From positions 31,340,492 through 31,404,491 of the forward strand of contig OX637402.1 in assembly GCA_951799425.1 (NCBI GenBank): a stretch of 64,000 nt of DNA, written 5' to 3'. The DNA is from Ilex aquifolium. Taxonomy: Eukaryota > Streptophyta > Magnoliopsida > Aquifoliales > Aquifoliaceae. The position numbers and the translations under genes were made by a program. A model generated the notes under the pieces. It searched no databases. It saw only the letters and a list, made by a program, of their open reading frames with translations, and was not told where the DNA came from. This document shows, piece by piece, positions 48,534 to 59,465 of the stretch (positions are counted from its first letter, which is position 1; every line of letters begins with the position of its first letter).

Positions 48534-49059
48534 TGCTCCGTTTGGTACGATGAAAAAATGGAAGAATGGAAAGTTGGAAGGATATATAAAATATCATGTT
48601 TGGTAAGGAAGGAAAATAGGAATGATGAAAAAGTGGATGAATGGGCTTTCCTTCTAACTTATCAAAATCAATCCCTCCAAAATTGAAAGAAAAGTGGATG
48701 AAAAGTTAATTATTTGTGTTGAAATGTATCTTATTTGTCTATATATCTTTTGATATATACATATATTATGTATACATTAATTTCATATATAAATACAATG
48801 ATAAAATATGTATTTATATATTTTTTAAAAATTTAAAATAAAAAGTAAAAAATAAAAAAAGATTAAAATTAAATTTAAATTTAAAAAAAAATATTTTTTC
48901 CATCTTACTAAGAACAAAAAAAAAAAAAAATTAATCAATTTTATTTTCCATCCATCCTACCAAATACAAAAGAAGGAAAACGTATCATTTTTACTTTTTT
49001 TCCTTGAATGATAGAAAGTGTATCTTTTCTACTTTTCATCCCTCCTACCAAACAGAGTA
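48534..49059 (+). mobile_element. Tourist-like MITE in unit B, uninterrupted
   Basis: Termini TGCTCCGTTTGGTACGAT and (reverse strand) TACTCTGTTTGGTAGGAG, with TTA at 48531-48533 and 49060-49062. 526 bp. The flanks match those of the copy in unit A, so it is the same insertion event and serves as the unbroken reference for it. Confidence 0.92.
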
Positions 49060-49641
49060 TTAAATACGTAATAATTTGTTCTTTCCTTACAATTTTCTAC
49101 AATAAAGTATCAAATTGAAAAAAACATAAAGTCCAAGAGTTTATTTGAAACCAGGGATGAAGTTTAAGGGCTAAACGTATTTTTACCCTATGTTTTCCCA
49201 AGTAGAAAAGATTTTGTTTAAAAGTTCATATTGTAAAATTCGTAAATTGTATTCTATATAATATTTACTGTAACTATGACTGTGCAGTGATTGTTAAATA
49301 ATTCAAACTGGAAGAAACAATCCATTATGTTGAAAGGTTGATGATGATTTTAATTAATTGTGGATAATTCCGACTCATCTAAATTTCTTTATATTTGCAA
49401 ATTTTACTATTTCCTTAATGAGAAATATATAAATAAAGATAATTATATGACACTATGGTTAACACATGAAAAGTTATAAAACTGTGTATTTTTTTTTAAA
49501 AAAAAAACTTTATATATACCGATGGATTTTACTTCTAAGTTTATTTATTTAGTAATTATTATTGTGGTGACCGTATAGTGACTCGTTATACCTGTAAAAT
49601 AAACCTCATCTATGATTTTTTAATAATTAATTAGAAACTTC

Positions 49642-50265
49642 TGATGATGCACAAATTGAGTTTGTACACCACCTGTCAAGTGTGAGTAGTAAATGCAGTA
49701 ATTAAAGTAGAAAGAAGACAAGAATTATAGTGGTTCGGTCAATGTGACCTACGTCCACTTCTGAATGGCTAGGGTCACCGGATCTTTTATTAACTCAAGT
49801 GTGCAAGGAGTAGAGAGCTACAAGCTGAAAGGGAGAGGAGAGAGGTATGCTCCACCAAGTGTCTTCTGTGCCCCAAGTGTTGGTGGATCTTACAATTTAT
49901 AGTCACCTCCTAACAAATTAGGGCGACTTAATAGCAACTAAATAACTATTCTGGCGGAACTGACGACTTCTTCTCAACGGGCGAGGCGGTTGAGGTGCTC
50001 TCCATGAAGCTCGCTCAAAGGATGTGGTGAATGTTGACTCTTTCCAAGGCGGCGAGGGTGAGGCTCCTTGGATGACCCCTACTCCAAGGTGGCTAGGAGG
50101 TGGTTCTTGGATGATTTTGTGCGCTCCTTATTGAGGTAGCTCCTTAAGCTTGATAAGTTTGACCAGGTTGACCACATTTGAGCTGGACTTGGTGGATCTC
50201 TCGGAGTTGAGCTATAAACTCAGATCGGACTTTTAGTTTGAGCTGGGTCTTGGGCTTGGCCATCA
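49642..50265. mobile_element. Solo LTR (probably Copia-type), only in unit B
   Basis: A 624-bp element begins TGATG and ends CATCA, the TG...CA ends of an LTR. It is flanked by the 5-bp duplication ACTTC (49637-49641 and 50266-50270). Unit A shows the empty site near 42057-42066. The word GTGGTTCGGTCAATGTGACC followed by TACGTCCACTT recalls Copia LTRs. No internal region is present, as expected after recombination between LTRs. It inserted after the A/B duplication, so it is young. Confidence 0.85.
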
Positions 50266-50270
50266 ACTTC

Positions 50271-51801
50271 TATTCTTCTGTTGATTTGCAGAACTGTTTC
50301 CTTCAATGGAGAAAAGTTCAACCCTATGAGTTCTTGTAGGACACCTTTGTATTAATAGCTTCTGCACTAATAAGTGGATTGTATCGCTTGCCATACTTTT
50401 TATATCAATGCTATTTGAATCTAATTGTGTGACCTAATTTTTTATAGTTGACACAGTAACAATGAGTCCCAATATTGAATAACAGCCATTTTTAATCCAA
50501 CATTTATATTGAACTAAGTTCTTAAATTAAGTATAACTAGTATTTCCCAAGGTTTTAGGCTGCTAATATCCTCAACTAGTGTAAGTTCTTCGTTACTTCA
50601 TGATTCATTGGTTCACTGTTAAATTTTCCTCGTGTAAACAGTGATAAATGAAGCCACCTCTATATTATATAATAAGATTTTTGACCATCATAACTAATTG
50701 ACAGAGGAAGAAAATTCCAACTGTACGATTGTAGACCCAATTCATAGTATTGAATTTTGTATTTATTAATGTTAAAGCAATTGGCTGCTATGAAGTCTAA
50801 AGTGGCTTTTGATATGTAAAAGTCTTCCAATTTAATGTAAGTAATTGTCTCTACCTAATGCTGGGCCCAATAATTGTAGACTTCTTCATATTTATCTCCC
50901 GTTTGCCTCCCCGGCTGCGGAGTAAAGATCTATTACCGTGTTATTATTGACACATGATACTATAAATTTTAGAGAAATGTATTTGGACCTTATTTAAGGA
51001 TTTTATTTAAGAATCTAATGATTTATAATTATTAGATTGGTTGTATGCTCCACATCACAACTAATTCAATGGTTTCATTGAACCCACATCATTAGGTCCC
51101 TATAACATTGCTCTAAATTTTAATAATAAAGCACCACATATATATATGCATGTAGTAATTAGTTTGTGTTGATTTTGCATGTGTAATGTACATCATACAC
51201 GTTTTTATGTGAAACAAACTCTAACACTCTTTGTACGTGCGATTACAACTTGCATGTGAAAGATAGCCCGGTTGTCCAACTTACATGTTCAGGATATAAT
51301 AAAAGATACTCATGGCAAGAATAAAAAGGTGAATCAATCATTATGAGAGTCTTACCCTAAAGTTTCATGTAGCTCGATACCATGTTAACCTAATTAATTC
51401 AAAATCCATCGTCAAGAAATGAAAAGATTCTCACATATCATATACTGCGTGTTGTTTTACTAATATGGGACAAACTCTAATAGATATGGTATCACCATCA
51501 TAGTGAACATGTACTTGCGTCTGCGATATACTACCGTTAGGAATAACTGTAGATTTACAAGTGAATTAAAAAGAAGGTTTTTCAAATTAATAGGTAACTT
51601 TATTTCTATCATCATAAACTTTTTCACCTGAACTTAGTTATCTTGCCTATGATCTTCTAGGTTATACCATTAACCCTACATGATGACTAAATCGCATATT
51701 TTGAAACTCAAATAAGTTAGAAAGTTCAAAGTCGCCAAGAACAATCTATGGTCATGTTCTATGGTCTAACTTGTTCACAGTCAAGAAAACAGAACAATTT
51801 A
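50271..51801 (+). other. Upstream flanking blocks of patatin-like gene B
   Basis: The continuation of the unit A block (42067-43586), with scattered substitutions and small indels, for example one around 50995. It contains the CAATTGGCTGCTA and GTGAAACAAACTC words of the recurrent flank. No coding sequence is seen. Confidence 0.7.
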
Positions 51802-52036
51802 TTGACTTTGTTGACGCTATAAAGACAAAGAACAGCCTATAAATAGCCTCACCCGATCAAAGAACAATCAAGCTTTTAGTACTTCATTTCTCTTTATCAA
51901 GGTTCTTACAACTTCAATCTCTCTCTCCTTTCCTCCCATTTCAATTCATTTCTCTTTTGCAAAGTTCTTACAACTTCAATATCTCTCTCCTTTCTTCGTT
52001 TTCTATTGTTTGTGGGTATACCTTTCCAAATCTTTC
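51802..52036 (+). promoter_or_regulatory. Core promoter and leader of patatin-like gene B
   Basis: Two TTGAC cores (51802-51806 and 51811-51815) and TATAAATA at 51838-51845, as in gene A. The leader has the same diverged tandem repeat and in addition about 30 nt (TTCGTTTTCTATTGTTTG and following) just before CTTTCCAAATC, which gene A lacks. The leaders are thus among the clearest differences between the two genes. Confidence 0.65.
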
Positions 52037-54349
52037 ATGGAAAAAACTTTGTCATTTTTACAACCTCCAACTTATGGGAATGTTATCACCATTCTTAGCA
52101 TTGATGGGGGTGGAATAAGAGGAATTATCCCAGGAGTAATACTTTGCTTCTTAGAGTCTGAACTTCAGGTATAAATAATGTACAATAATTTGGATTTTTC
52201 CTGCTACTGTTACATCAATAATCTCTATCAGTATTTCCTTGTGAGAAAAAAGAACGCAAACAAAAAAAGAAGGGAATAATCATTTTCATAACATGCATGC
52301 ATTTGGAGTAATGTGACTCTGTTTTTAGGCGTTATTGTTTTTTCATGATTTGGTTTTTGTTATTGTTTTTCCATTTCTTCTCGATAATTCAAAGTGAATC
52401 GGGTTTTTGTGCAGAAACTAGATGGTGAGGATGCAAGAATTGCAGACTATTTTGATGTGATTTCTGGGACAAGCACCGGTGGACTTGTGACTGCCATGCT
52501 AACTACTCCCAATGAAAAGAATCGCCCTATGTTTGCTGCCAAAGATATTAAGGAGTTCTACCTTGATCACAGTCCCAAAATTTTCCCTCAATCTCGGTAA
52601 TGACCTTTTAATATTACCTCTTTCTTATTTTTTATTATACAACAGTAGATCTAGCATACTTCTAACAAGAAGGGGAAAGAAAACTGCTATGAGGCTGGTG
52701 AGTGAGACTCTACGTACACATTGTGCCTTAGGGTCTATTGCTTCTTAACTCCGACAAATCTGCTTTAATTTGCTCTATAATGGAATATCATAAGCAATAG
52801 ATTAATAACACATGTGATCTTCTTTTTTATTAAACAGGAATTTTCTATTTGGTCAAGTAAGAAAGGTAATCAAGGCCATAATAGGACCAAAATATAATGG
52901 CAAGTATCTGCATAATCTTGTTAAAGAAAAACTGGGAAACGCGCGATTGCATCAAACATTGACTAATGTTGTAATTCCAACTTTCGATATCAAGCGACTC
53001 CAGCCTACCATCTTCTCTAGCTACGAGGTTACTTCATACCTTCATCTTTTATTTTCTTTTGTATCTAAATTCCTTATTGGGGAGGTTCGTTTGATATGAC
53101 GTCCATTTCATATTCCTTACTATGTGTATTTCATGATCTAGGTGAAACAAAATCCAAGCCTTGATGCTTTACTCTCTGATATATGCATTGGAACTTCAGC
53201 TGCGCCAACTTATCTACCTGCACATCATTTTGAAACCAAAGATTCAGCAGGAGGAGTGAGACAATTCCATCTTATAGATGGTGGCGTTGCTGCTAATAAT
53301 CCGGTATTCACATATGTTTGCCATGATCAGATCTATAAGGCGACTCTGGAAATTTTAGATAGGGTTGAATCCTTGTAATAAATTACTGAAGAATAATATA
53401 TCAGATGCAGCCCCTTAGACATTTAAGTCACGGACGTTGGCCTTATAATTAAGTTGAACCAGTTTTTATTTTAATCTCTCCCGTATTCTAAATATCTATG
53501 TCTGGTTTCAGGCTTTAATTGCCATTAATGAAGTGACTAAGGAGATAAACCGGGGAAATTCTGACTTCTTTCCGATAAAGCCGACGGAGTATCGCCGGTT
53601 TCTGGTTGTATCCCTAGGAACAGGCTCACCAAAATCTGAAGAGAAGAATGATGCAAATGAAGCAGCAAAGTGGGGTGTTTTAGGCTGGTTAACACATGGT
53701 GGTTCGACTCCATTAGTGGATGTATTCACTCAATCAAGTAGTGACATGGTGGATCTTCTTATTTCCACAGTTTTTCAATCCCTTCAATCCGAAAATAACT
53801 ATATCCGAATTCAGGTACTTATTCATGCTTCCAAAACATCAAAATAAAATCCCTTTAATCCCCTCATATGTTTGATTATTTCTACCTTTTTTTTTCTTCT
53901 AATTTTTGTTTATTAACACTCAATTAAAACATGCAGGATGACACATTAAGTGGGGAAGTTTCATCGGTTGATGTTGCAACCACGAAAAATTTGGAGGATC
54001 TAGTAAAAATTGGTGAGGGTCTATTGAAAAAACCACTTTCGAGGGTGAATTTAGATACAGGCGTGCATGAGGCCTCGGATCAGGTTACCATTACCAATGA
54101 GCAGGCTCTAATCAAGTACAACACTACTCTGGCACACTTTTCTTATTTTATTTTATTTTTAATTTTAAGATATTATTATATTTATGTTGATTAATATTAT
54201 ATTTGTTTTATTTGATTGAACCTTGTAGGTTGGCAGATGTACTCTCCAAGGAGAAGCGTATCCGGGAGGTTAGATCACCAATGGGACATTCTCCAAAGTT
54301 AGTTCAATCGATTATCCTGAATAATTCAAATCCAGCTCAAGAAATTTAG
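52037..54349 (+). CDS. Patatin-like phospholipase A (copy B), 7 exons
   Basis: Exons: 52037-52168, 52415-52596, 52838-53027, 53142-53303, 53512-53814, 53937-54115 and 54229-54349, again 422 residues. Role and catalytic residues are as in copy A: DGGGIRG 23-29, Ser64 in GTSTG, Asp214 in DGG. Six differences from copy A were found by reading: HCPK to HSPK and YNGEY to YNGKY in the catalytic domain, AHRFE to AHHFE next to the DGG region, SEHNY to SENNY in exon 5, KRTREV to KRIREV in exon 7, and AEFP-region positions unchanged, which leaves one possible further change that I did not pin down. Most synonymous sites and introns are identical. Splice sites are all intact. Both copies look functional, so dosage or expression, rather than catalysis, is the likeliest difference. 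Confidence 0.95.
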
Positions 54350-55811
54350 AGGTGGAGACCTGATTATTAACCTCACAATGCATTATTAGTTAGTGAATAT
54401 GAATAAATCCTGGGTGTGCCATCCAGTCTAGTAATGTAACTCATTTTCATATTTTACGTAATTTAATAAGTGGTTAGTTGAAATTCACGTTGTAATTTCT
54501 CGGGCAGATAAAGTGATATTCATTTATAAACTTTTATATATTTGATTAATTTGTTTTTGTGTCATGAAGACATTGTAGTAGTCTAGTAGTGGTTGGCGCA
54601 CGAATTCATCCATTGATGAAGACGATTACATTGACCCGTTACCCAACATGAATGGTTTTATCTAAAATTTTAAATTTGTACTTAAATGGTAAAATCGATG
54701 ATGGGTGTTAAAATTGATAATGAAAAAAAAGAAAAAACATATGCACAATTCTAATATTTGAAGTATGAGAGAAAAAAAAACATATGAATGGTTCTAATTC
54801 TGTCAATTATATTCACGAAGTTGCTAACAAAAAATCTGAACCTGATGTATGCCACATGCACCTCACAAAAAATATCACGTGCCACTCAATTTAAACGATG
54901 TATACTGATTGGACTAAATTGATATAATAAGTAGTTGAAGGCCTAAAGTAACATTTATTAGATACTTGTAGATAGTATATATATAGATATATATTAATAT
55001 TATTTATATTATAAATTAGATGTATACTGAATATTTATTTTTAGAATTCTAAAAGTTGAATCAATTTTTCTAGTTATTAAATTAAGGATGAAATTAATTT
55101 TATGACAGTGAGTAAATAAAATTGAAGATCAAGAGTCTTGACTCTTAGAAATGGAAGAGTCTAAGAGTTAAATGTTTTTTTTCCTTAAGGGCAAATAAAA
55201 AAATTAAAATTTTTTCTCCTTAAGGCACTTTTAGAAATAGTATAGGTAGGTATAGATATTGATTTAAATTCCTTCGATTATATATATATATTAGTTTTCC
55301 TTAATGGTAAATCACGGCAATGAGTTTTTGCGGGCCACTCTATGTATTAATAGCTCTGCCCTAATAAATGGTTGGTAATTTATGATTGAGAGAAGGTATT
55401 GTATGGCATGCTATATATTTTAGAGTAATGTTATTTGAATTTAAATTTGTGACTTAATTTATTATAATTGTCAAATTAGCAATGGATCCTAATATTCAAT
55501 AAGACTTACTTTTAATCTAATATTTATAATAAATTACGTTCCTAAATTAACCAGAACTAGTATTTCCCTAGATTTTATGCTGCTATAACCCTTAACAGGC
55601 CTAATTAGTTCTTCGTTACTTCATAATTCATTGGTTCATTGCTAAATTTTTCTAGCTAGTTAAATAGTGGTACATGAATCCGTCTTTATATTATCAGTAA
55701 TACTACTTATACTTAAAAATTTGATTTGATTTGCTGACCTGATAATGTATTTTCATTGTTGATAAAAAAAAAAAAAAATTGTATTTTCATTAGAATAATT
55801 AGATCAAGAAC
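54350..55811 (+). other. 3' flank of gene B, including the segment missing from unit A
   Basis: 54350-54531 matches the flank of gene A. 54532-55811 has no counterpart in A, but its first part (about 54590-54970, e.g. TTGGCGCACGAATTCATC, CCGTTACCCAACATGAATGG) matches 57807-58190 after the third gene relic. It is therefore ancestral flank and not an insertion. The rest is AT-rich with no gene. Confidence 0.7.
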
Positions 55812-56560
55812 AAGTTCTAATATTTTATGGGACTCACATCAATTCAAAGATCATTGTGAATTAGGTCAAATTTTTAGATGTAAATAGCATTGTTCTTATA
55901 TTATATAATAAGCTTTGATCATCAGAACTAACCGATCACAGACAAGGAAACTTCCAACCGTAGGATTTGAGACCCAATAATTTCATAGTATTGAATTTTG
56001 TGTTTATAAAGGTTACAGCAATTGGCTGCCATACCTACCAAGTCTCCATTGCTTTTGATCTGTAAAAGTCTGCTAAGTCTCCATTCCATAGTTATGGTAG
56101 CTACGTACGTACGTTGAATTTTCAATGCCAGTGCTTGTCTCTATCGAAATGCTGGCATAATAATATTGTTGTTAATGGCATTTAATAATTATGGACTTCT
56201 TGACATTCATCTCCCCTTTTCCTCTCCGCCCGCAGAGTAAATATCTAATATCATGTTATTATTGACGTATGATACTCTAAGTTAATAATAAAACACACAC
56301 GTATTCCTGTGAAACAAACTCTTAACACTCTTTATTCGTATGATTATCACTTGTATGTGAAAGATAGATCGGTTATCCAACGTACATGTTCAGGATATAA
56401 CAAAAAGTATTGATGACAAGAATAAAAAGGGTGAATCAATCTCTATGAGTGCCTTATTCTAAAATCTCTTGTAGCCCGATACCATGTTAAACCATTCAAT
56501 TCGAAATCAATCGTCAAGGAATGACAATATTATTACACATCATATACTAAGTGTTGTTTC
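55812..56560 (+). other. Gene-less promoter-like block in unit B
   Basis: The counterpart of 46362-47097 in unit A and a diverged relative of the patatin upstream region. It carries GCAATTGGCTGCCATACC and GTGAAACAAACTCTTAACAC. No intact gene follows; the third relic begins right after it. Confidence 0.7.
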
Positions 56561-56564
56561 ATTA

Positions 56565-57639
56565 CATGCATGCATTTGTAGTAATGTTATAGGAGTTCAA
56601 AGCCAGCGAAATGAAAATTGGAGCTCTAAGCGAAAATGTTAAATGGGGTCCTATCAAAATTTATTAAATATAAATATAATATATGATTAAAATTTTATTT
56701 AAAAATTATTCTTCTCGCTTTTTGTGATGCATAATTAGTAATCAAATTTTTATAATCGAGTTTTACTAGTATATCTTTTTTAATTAATAATATGACTAAT
56801 CCATTTAATCTTTCTTGTGACATAGTTGATCGGAAGTAGGATTTTCTGAGTTTTAATTTTAAAAAACTTTTTTATGCGAAAACAACTGTTACGAGTATTG
56901 TCAATAATATTCTATAAGTAATAAATGCATTTGGATTGTCAATAATATTTCAAACTACAAATTCTTGTGCACAAAATATATTTTAAAATAACAAATAATT
57001 ATATTAAGAGAACAACTTAATATGTTATAAAAGTCAATCTATAATATAAAATATGGCAGATTTCAAGAAATTCATCTGACGGTCTCAAATAGACTCATCC
57101 AACGGCCACCAACCCTTTCAAAACCATTCACATTGTACGGCCTTCACGCACGGATTACCCTTAGTAAGAATTAAACAATAGCACCTGATAAATAGAAAAT
57201 GTATAACCTTTGAATTGACAATTTGTTCGCCTCCCAAATCATCTACTATTCCAATCCAGTTTGTTGAAAAAACCAGTTTGGTAAAAATTTGGAGGATTTG
57301 GTAAAAATTGGCGAGAGTTTGTTAAAAAAAAACAGTTTCGATGATGAATTTGGATACTGGTGTGTATGAGGCCTCAAATCAGGTTACCTTCACCAATGAG
57401 CATGCTCTAATCAAGTACAACACTACTCTCACACCCTTTTCTTAGTTTTTTTTTTTTAAATTTTAGAATAGTATTATATTTATGTCAACTAAATTATATT
57501 TGTTTTATTTGATTGAACTTTGTGGGTTGGCAGATATACTCTCCAAGGAGAAGCATATCCGAGAGTCTAGATCATCAATCGGACATTCTCCAAAGTTAGA
57601 TCAATCCTGAATAATTCAAATCAAGCTCATGAAATTTAG
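56565..57639 (+). pseudogene. Third patatin-like copy, degenerate relic
   Basis: ATTACATGCATGCATTTGTA at about 56565 matches intron 1 of the intact genes (44040-44060). A relic of exon 6 lies at about 57273-57415 (AAAAATTTGGAGGATTTGGT; GATACTGGTGTGTATGAGGC). A relic of exon 7 lies at about 57526-57639, with the same TAG position. Exons 1-5 are missing. The exon 7 acceptor TGTAGG has become TGTGGG, and exon 6 is shortened and frame-disrupted. The order promoter block, intron scrap, exon 6, exon 7 and 3' flank is that of a real gene copy, so this is a decayed third tandem member and not a random fragment. Confidence 0.85.
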
Positions 57640-58269
57640 AGCTGGAGACCTGATTATTAGCCTCACAATTCATTATTAGTTAATTAATATGAATAAATCC
57701 TGGGTGTGCCAGTCTAGTAATGTAACTCATATTTTCATATTTTACGTAATTTAATAAGTAGTTAGTTGAAATTCACATTGCAATTTTCTCAGATAAGCAA
57801 AATTTGGCGCACGAATTCATCGATTGATGAAGACGGTTACAGTGACCCGTTACCCAACATGAATGGTTGCATCTAAAATTTCAAATTTGTACTTGAATGG
57901 TAAAATTGATGACGGGTGTAATGAAAATAAAAATAAAAATATGCACACTTTTAATATTTGAAGTATGAAAGAAATATCACAATGATCCCTTAAATATCAA
58001 TTCTGTTGATTATATTCACAAAGTTGCTAACAAAAAATCTTATGTATGCTACATACACCTCACAAAAAAATATCACGTGCCACTCGATTTAAATGACGTG
58101 TATTGTTTGGACTAAATTAACATAATTAGTAGTTGAAGGACCAAAGTAACATTTATCAGATACTTTAAAGGCCAAAACTATATTTAGTCAAATGTTCCGT
58201 GACATTCCTTGTTACGGACTCTTTATTAAATGATAAGAGAAATCCATATAGGCAACATACGCTATAGAT
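57640..58269 (+). other. 3' flank of the third patatin-like relic
   Basis: 57640-57790 matches the 3' UTR of the intact genes (GAATAAATCCTGGGTGTGCC). About 57807-58190 matches 54590-54970 downstream of gene B. No gene is seen. Confidence 0.7.
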
Positions 58270-59047
58270 TAGAGCTGTCAATTTTTGACACGATGCGTTA
58301 ACACGATACGAATCGAACACGAAATTAAACGAGTTAATGGGTTAAAATGGGTCAACATGCTTAAACACAAAAAAAATCATGTCGGATTCATGTCAAAATT
58401 AGGTCAACCCAATTTTGACCTAATTAACCCGTATATTTTAAAGGGGTTGACATAATTCGAACACGAACTTGACTTAACCCATTGTAGATCCGTTTAATCC
58501 GTTTATGACAGTATAATGTGCCTATTATGTATGGTTGATGTAGTCTCAACATTATTACTTATTAGTTCTTATTTCTATTATGATAATTGACAGTATAGTT
58601 CTTAACATTATTATGACAGTATACTAATATAGTTCTTACTTTAATTTTTGGATTAAAACTTGAATGCATTTTAGTTAATTTCATTGATGAGATGTGATAT
58701 ATTATTTGTAAAAAAATTATTTAAAATTTTGAATGAATGATTGAATGATGTATTTAATGGTAATGAATTGATGTAGAAACAGGTTATGTGTGTTAAACAG
58801 ATTTGTGTTATGTGTGCTAAACAAGTTAAACAGATCATGTTATGTGTGTTAACCCGGAAACGACCTATTTATTAAACGTGTCAGACAGGTCGGATTCGGG
58901 TAATCCATTTAATAGCTAGGTCAGGTTAGTGTTTACACATCTTGACACGATTACTAAACATGTCAGGTTTGAGTTTTGAGATTTTAGACACAAACTCGAA
59001 ATCAACCTGACACGAAATGACCCAACCCGATATGTTTGACAGTCCTA
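58270..59047. mobile_element. hAT MITE (TAGAGCTGTCAA termini)
   Basis: The ends TAGAGCTGTCAA and (reverse strand) TAGGACTGTCAA, flanked by the exact 8-bp duplication CTATAGAT at 58262-58269 and 59048-59055. The 778-bp interior repeats words such as ACACGA, GGTCAAC and TTAAACAGAT. No transposase. Confidence 0.93.
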
Positions 59048-59055
59048 CTATAGAT

Positions 59056-59465
59056 GCTAGATATGAAAGAGGAGTCAATGCCATCTATCTTTTCTTTTCT
59101 TTTTCTTTTTTTGCCATTTTTTATTTGTGAATTGTGAATGAACCTACCTCATTCGTCGATATTATGTGATCTAATATTTCTCTCATATATATGAGTTCTA
59201 TTGCATGATGTCGAACCTATGAATCTATTCATTGTGAATATCAAAAGAAAAAAGCATATACATTAAGAATAAAAAATGTATTTAGTCCATATTGTTTTCA
59301 TTTTATTTAGGAAAACAATACATCAAATTAATTACAATCCTTTCACAGGAAAAAGATAAACAAAAAGAAGAAGAAGAAGAAGAAAAGCACCAATGCAGCT
59401 AGTGCAATTATTCAACAGCTGTTGTGTAATCTTGATAATATATAGGCATGCAGCAACTACTGCTT
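59056..59465. other. Intergenic between the hAT and the inverted patatin-like gene
   Basis: AT-rich, with a GAA run (59365-59384). The 3' UTR of the minus-strand gene probably lies in the upper part, next to 59465. Confidence 0.4.

Larger units (their letters stand above)
47308..56560 (+). repeat. Segmental duplication, unit B
   Basis: The second tandem unit, starting 210 bp after the end of A. It shares SINE, flanking blocks, Tourist MITE, gene and tail with A. It differs by a solo LTR, by lacking the two hAT insertions of A, and by retaining 54532-55811, which A lacks. Homology to A ends near 56560. Confidence 0.92.
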
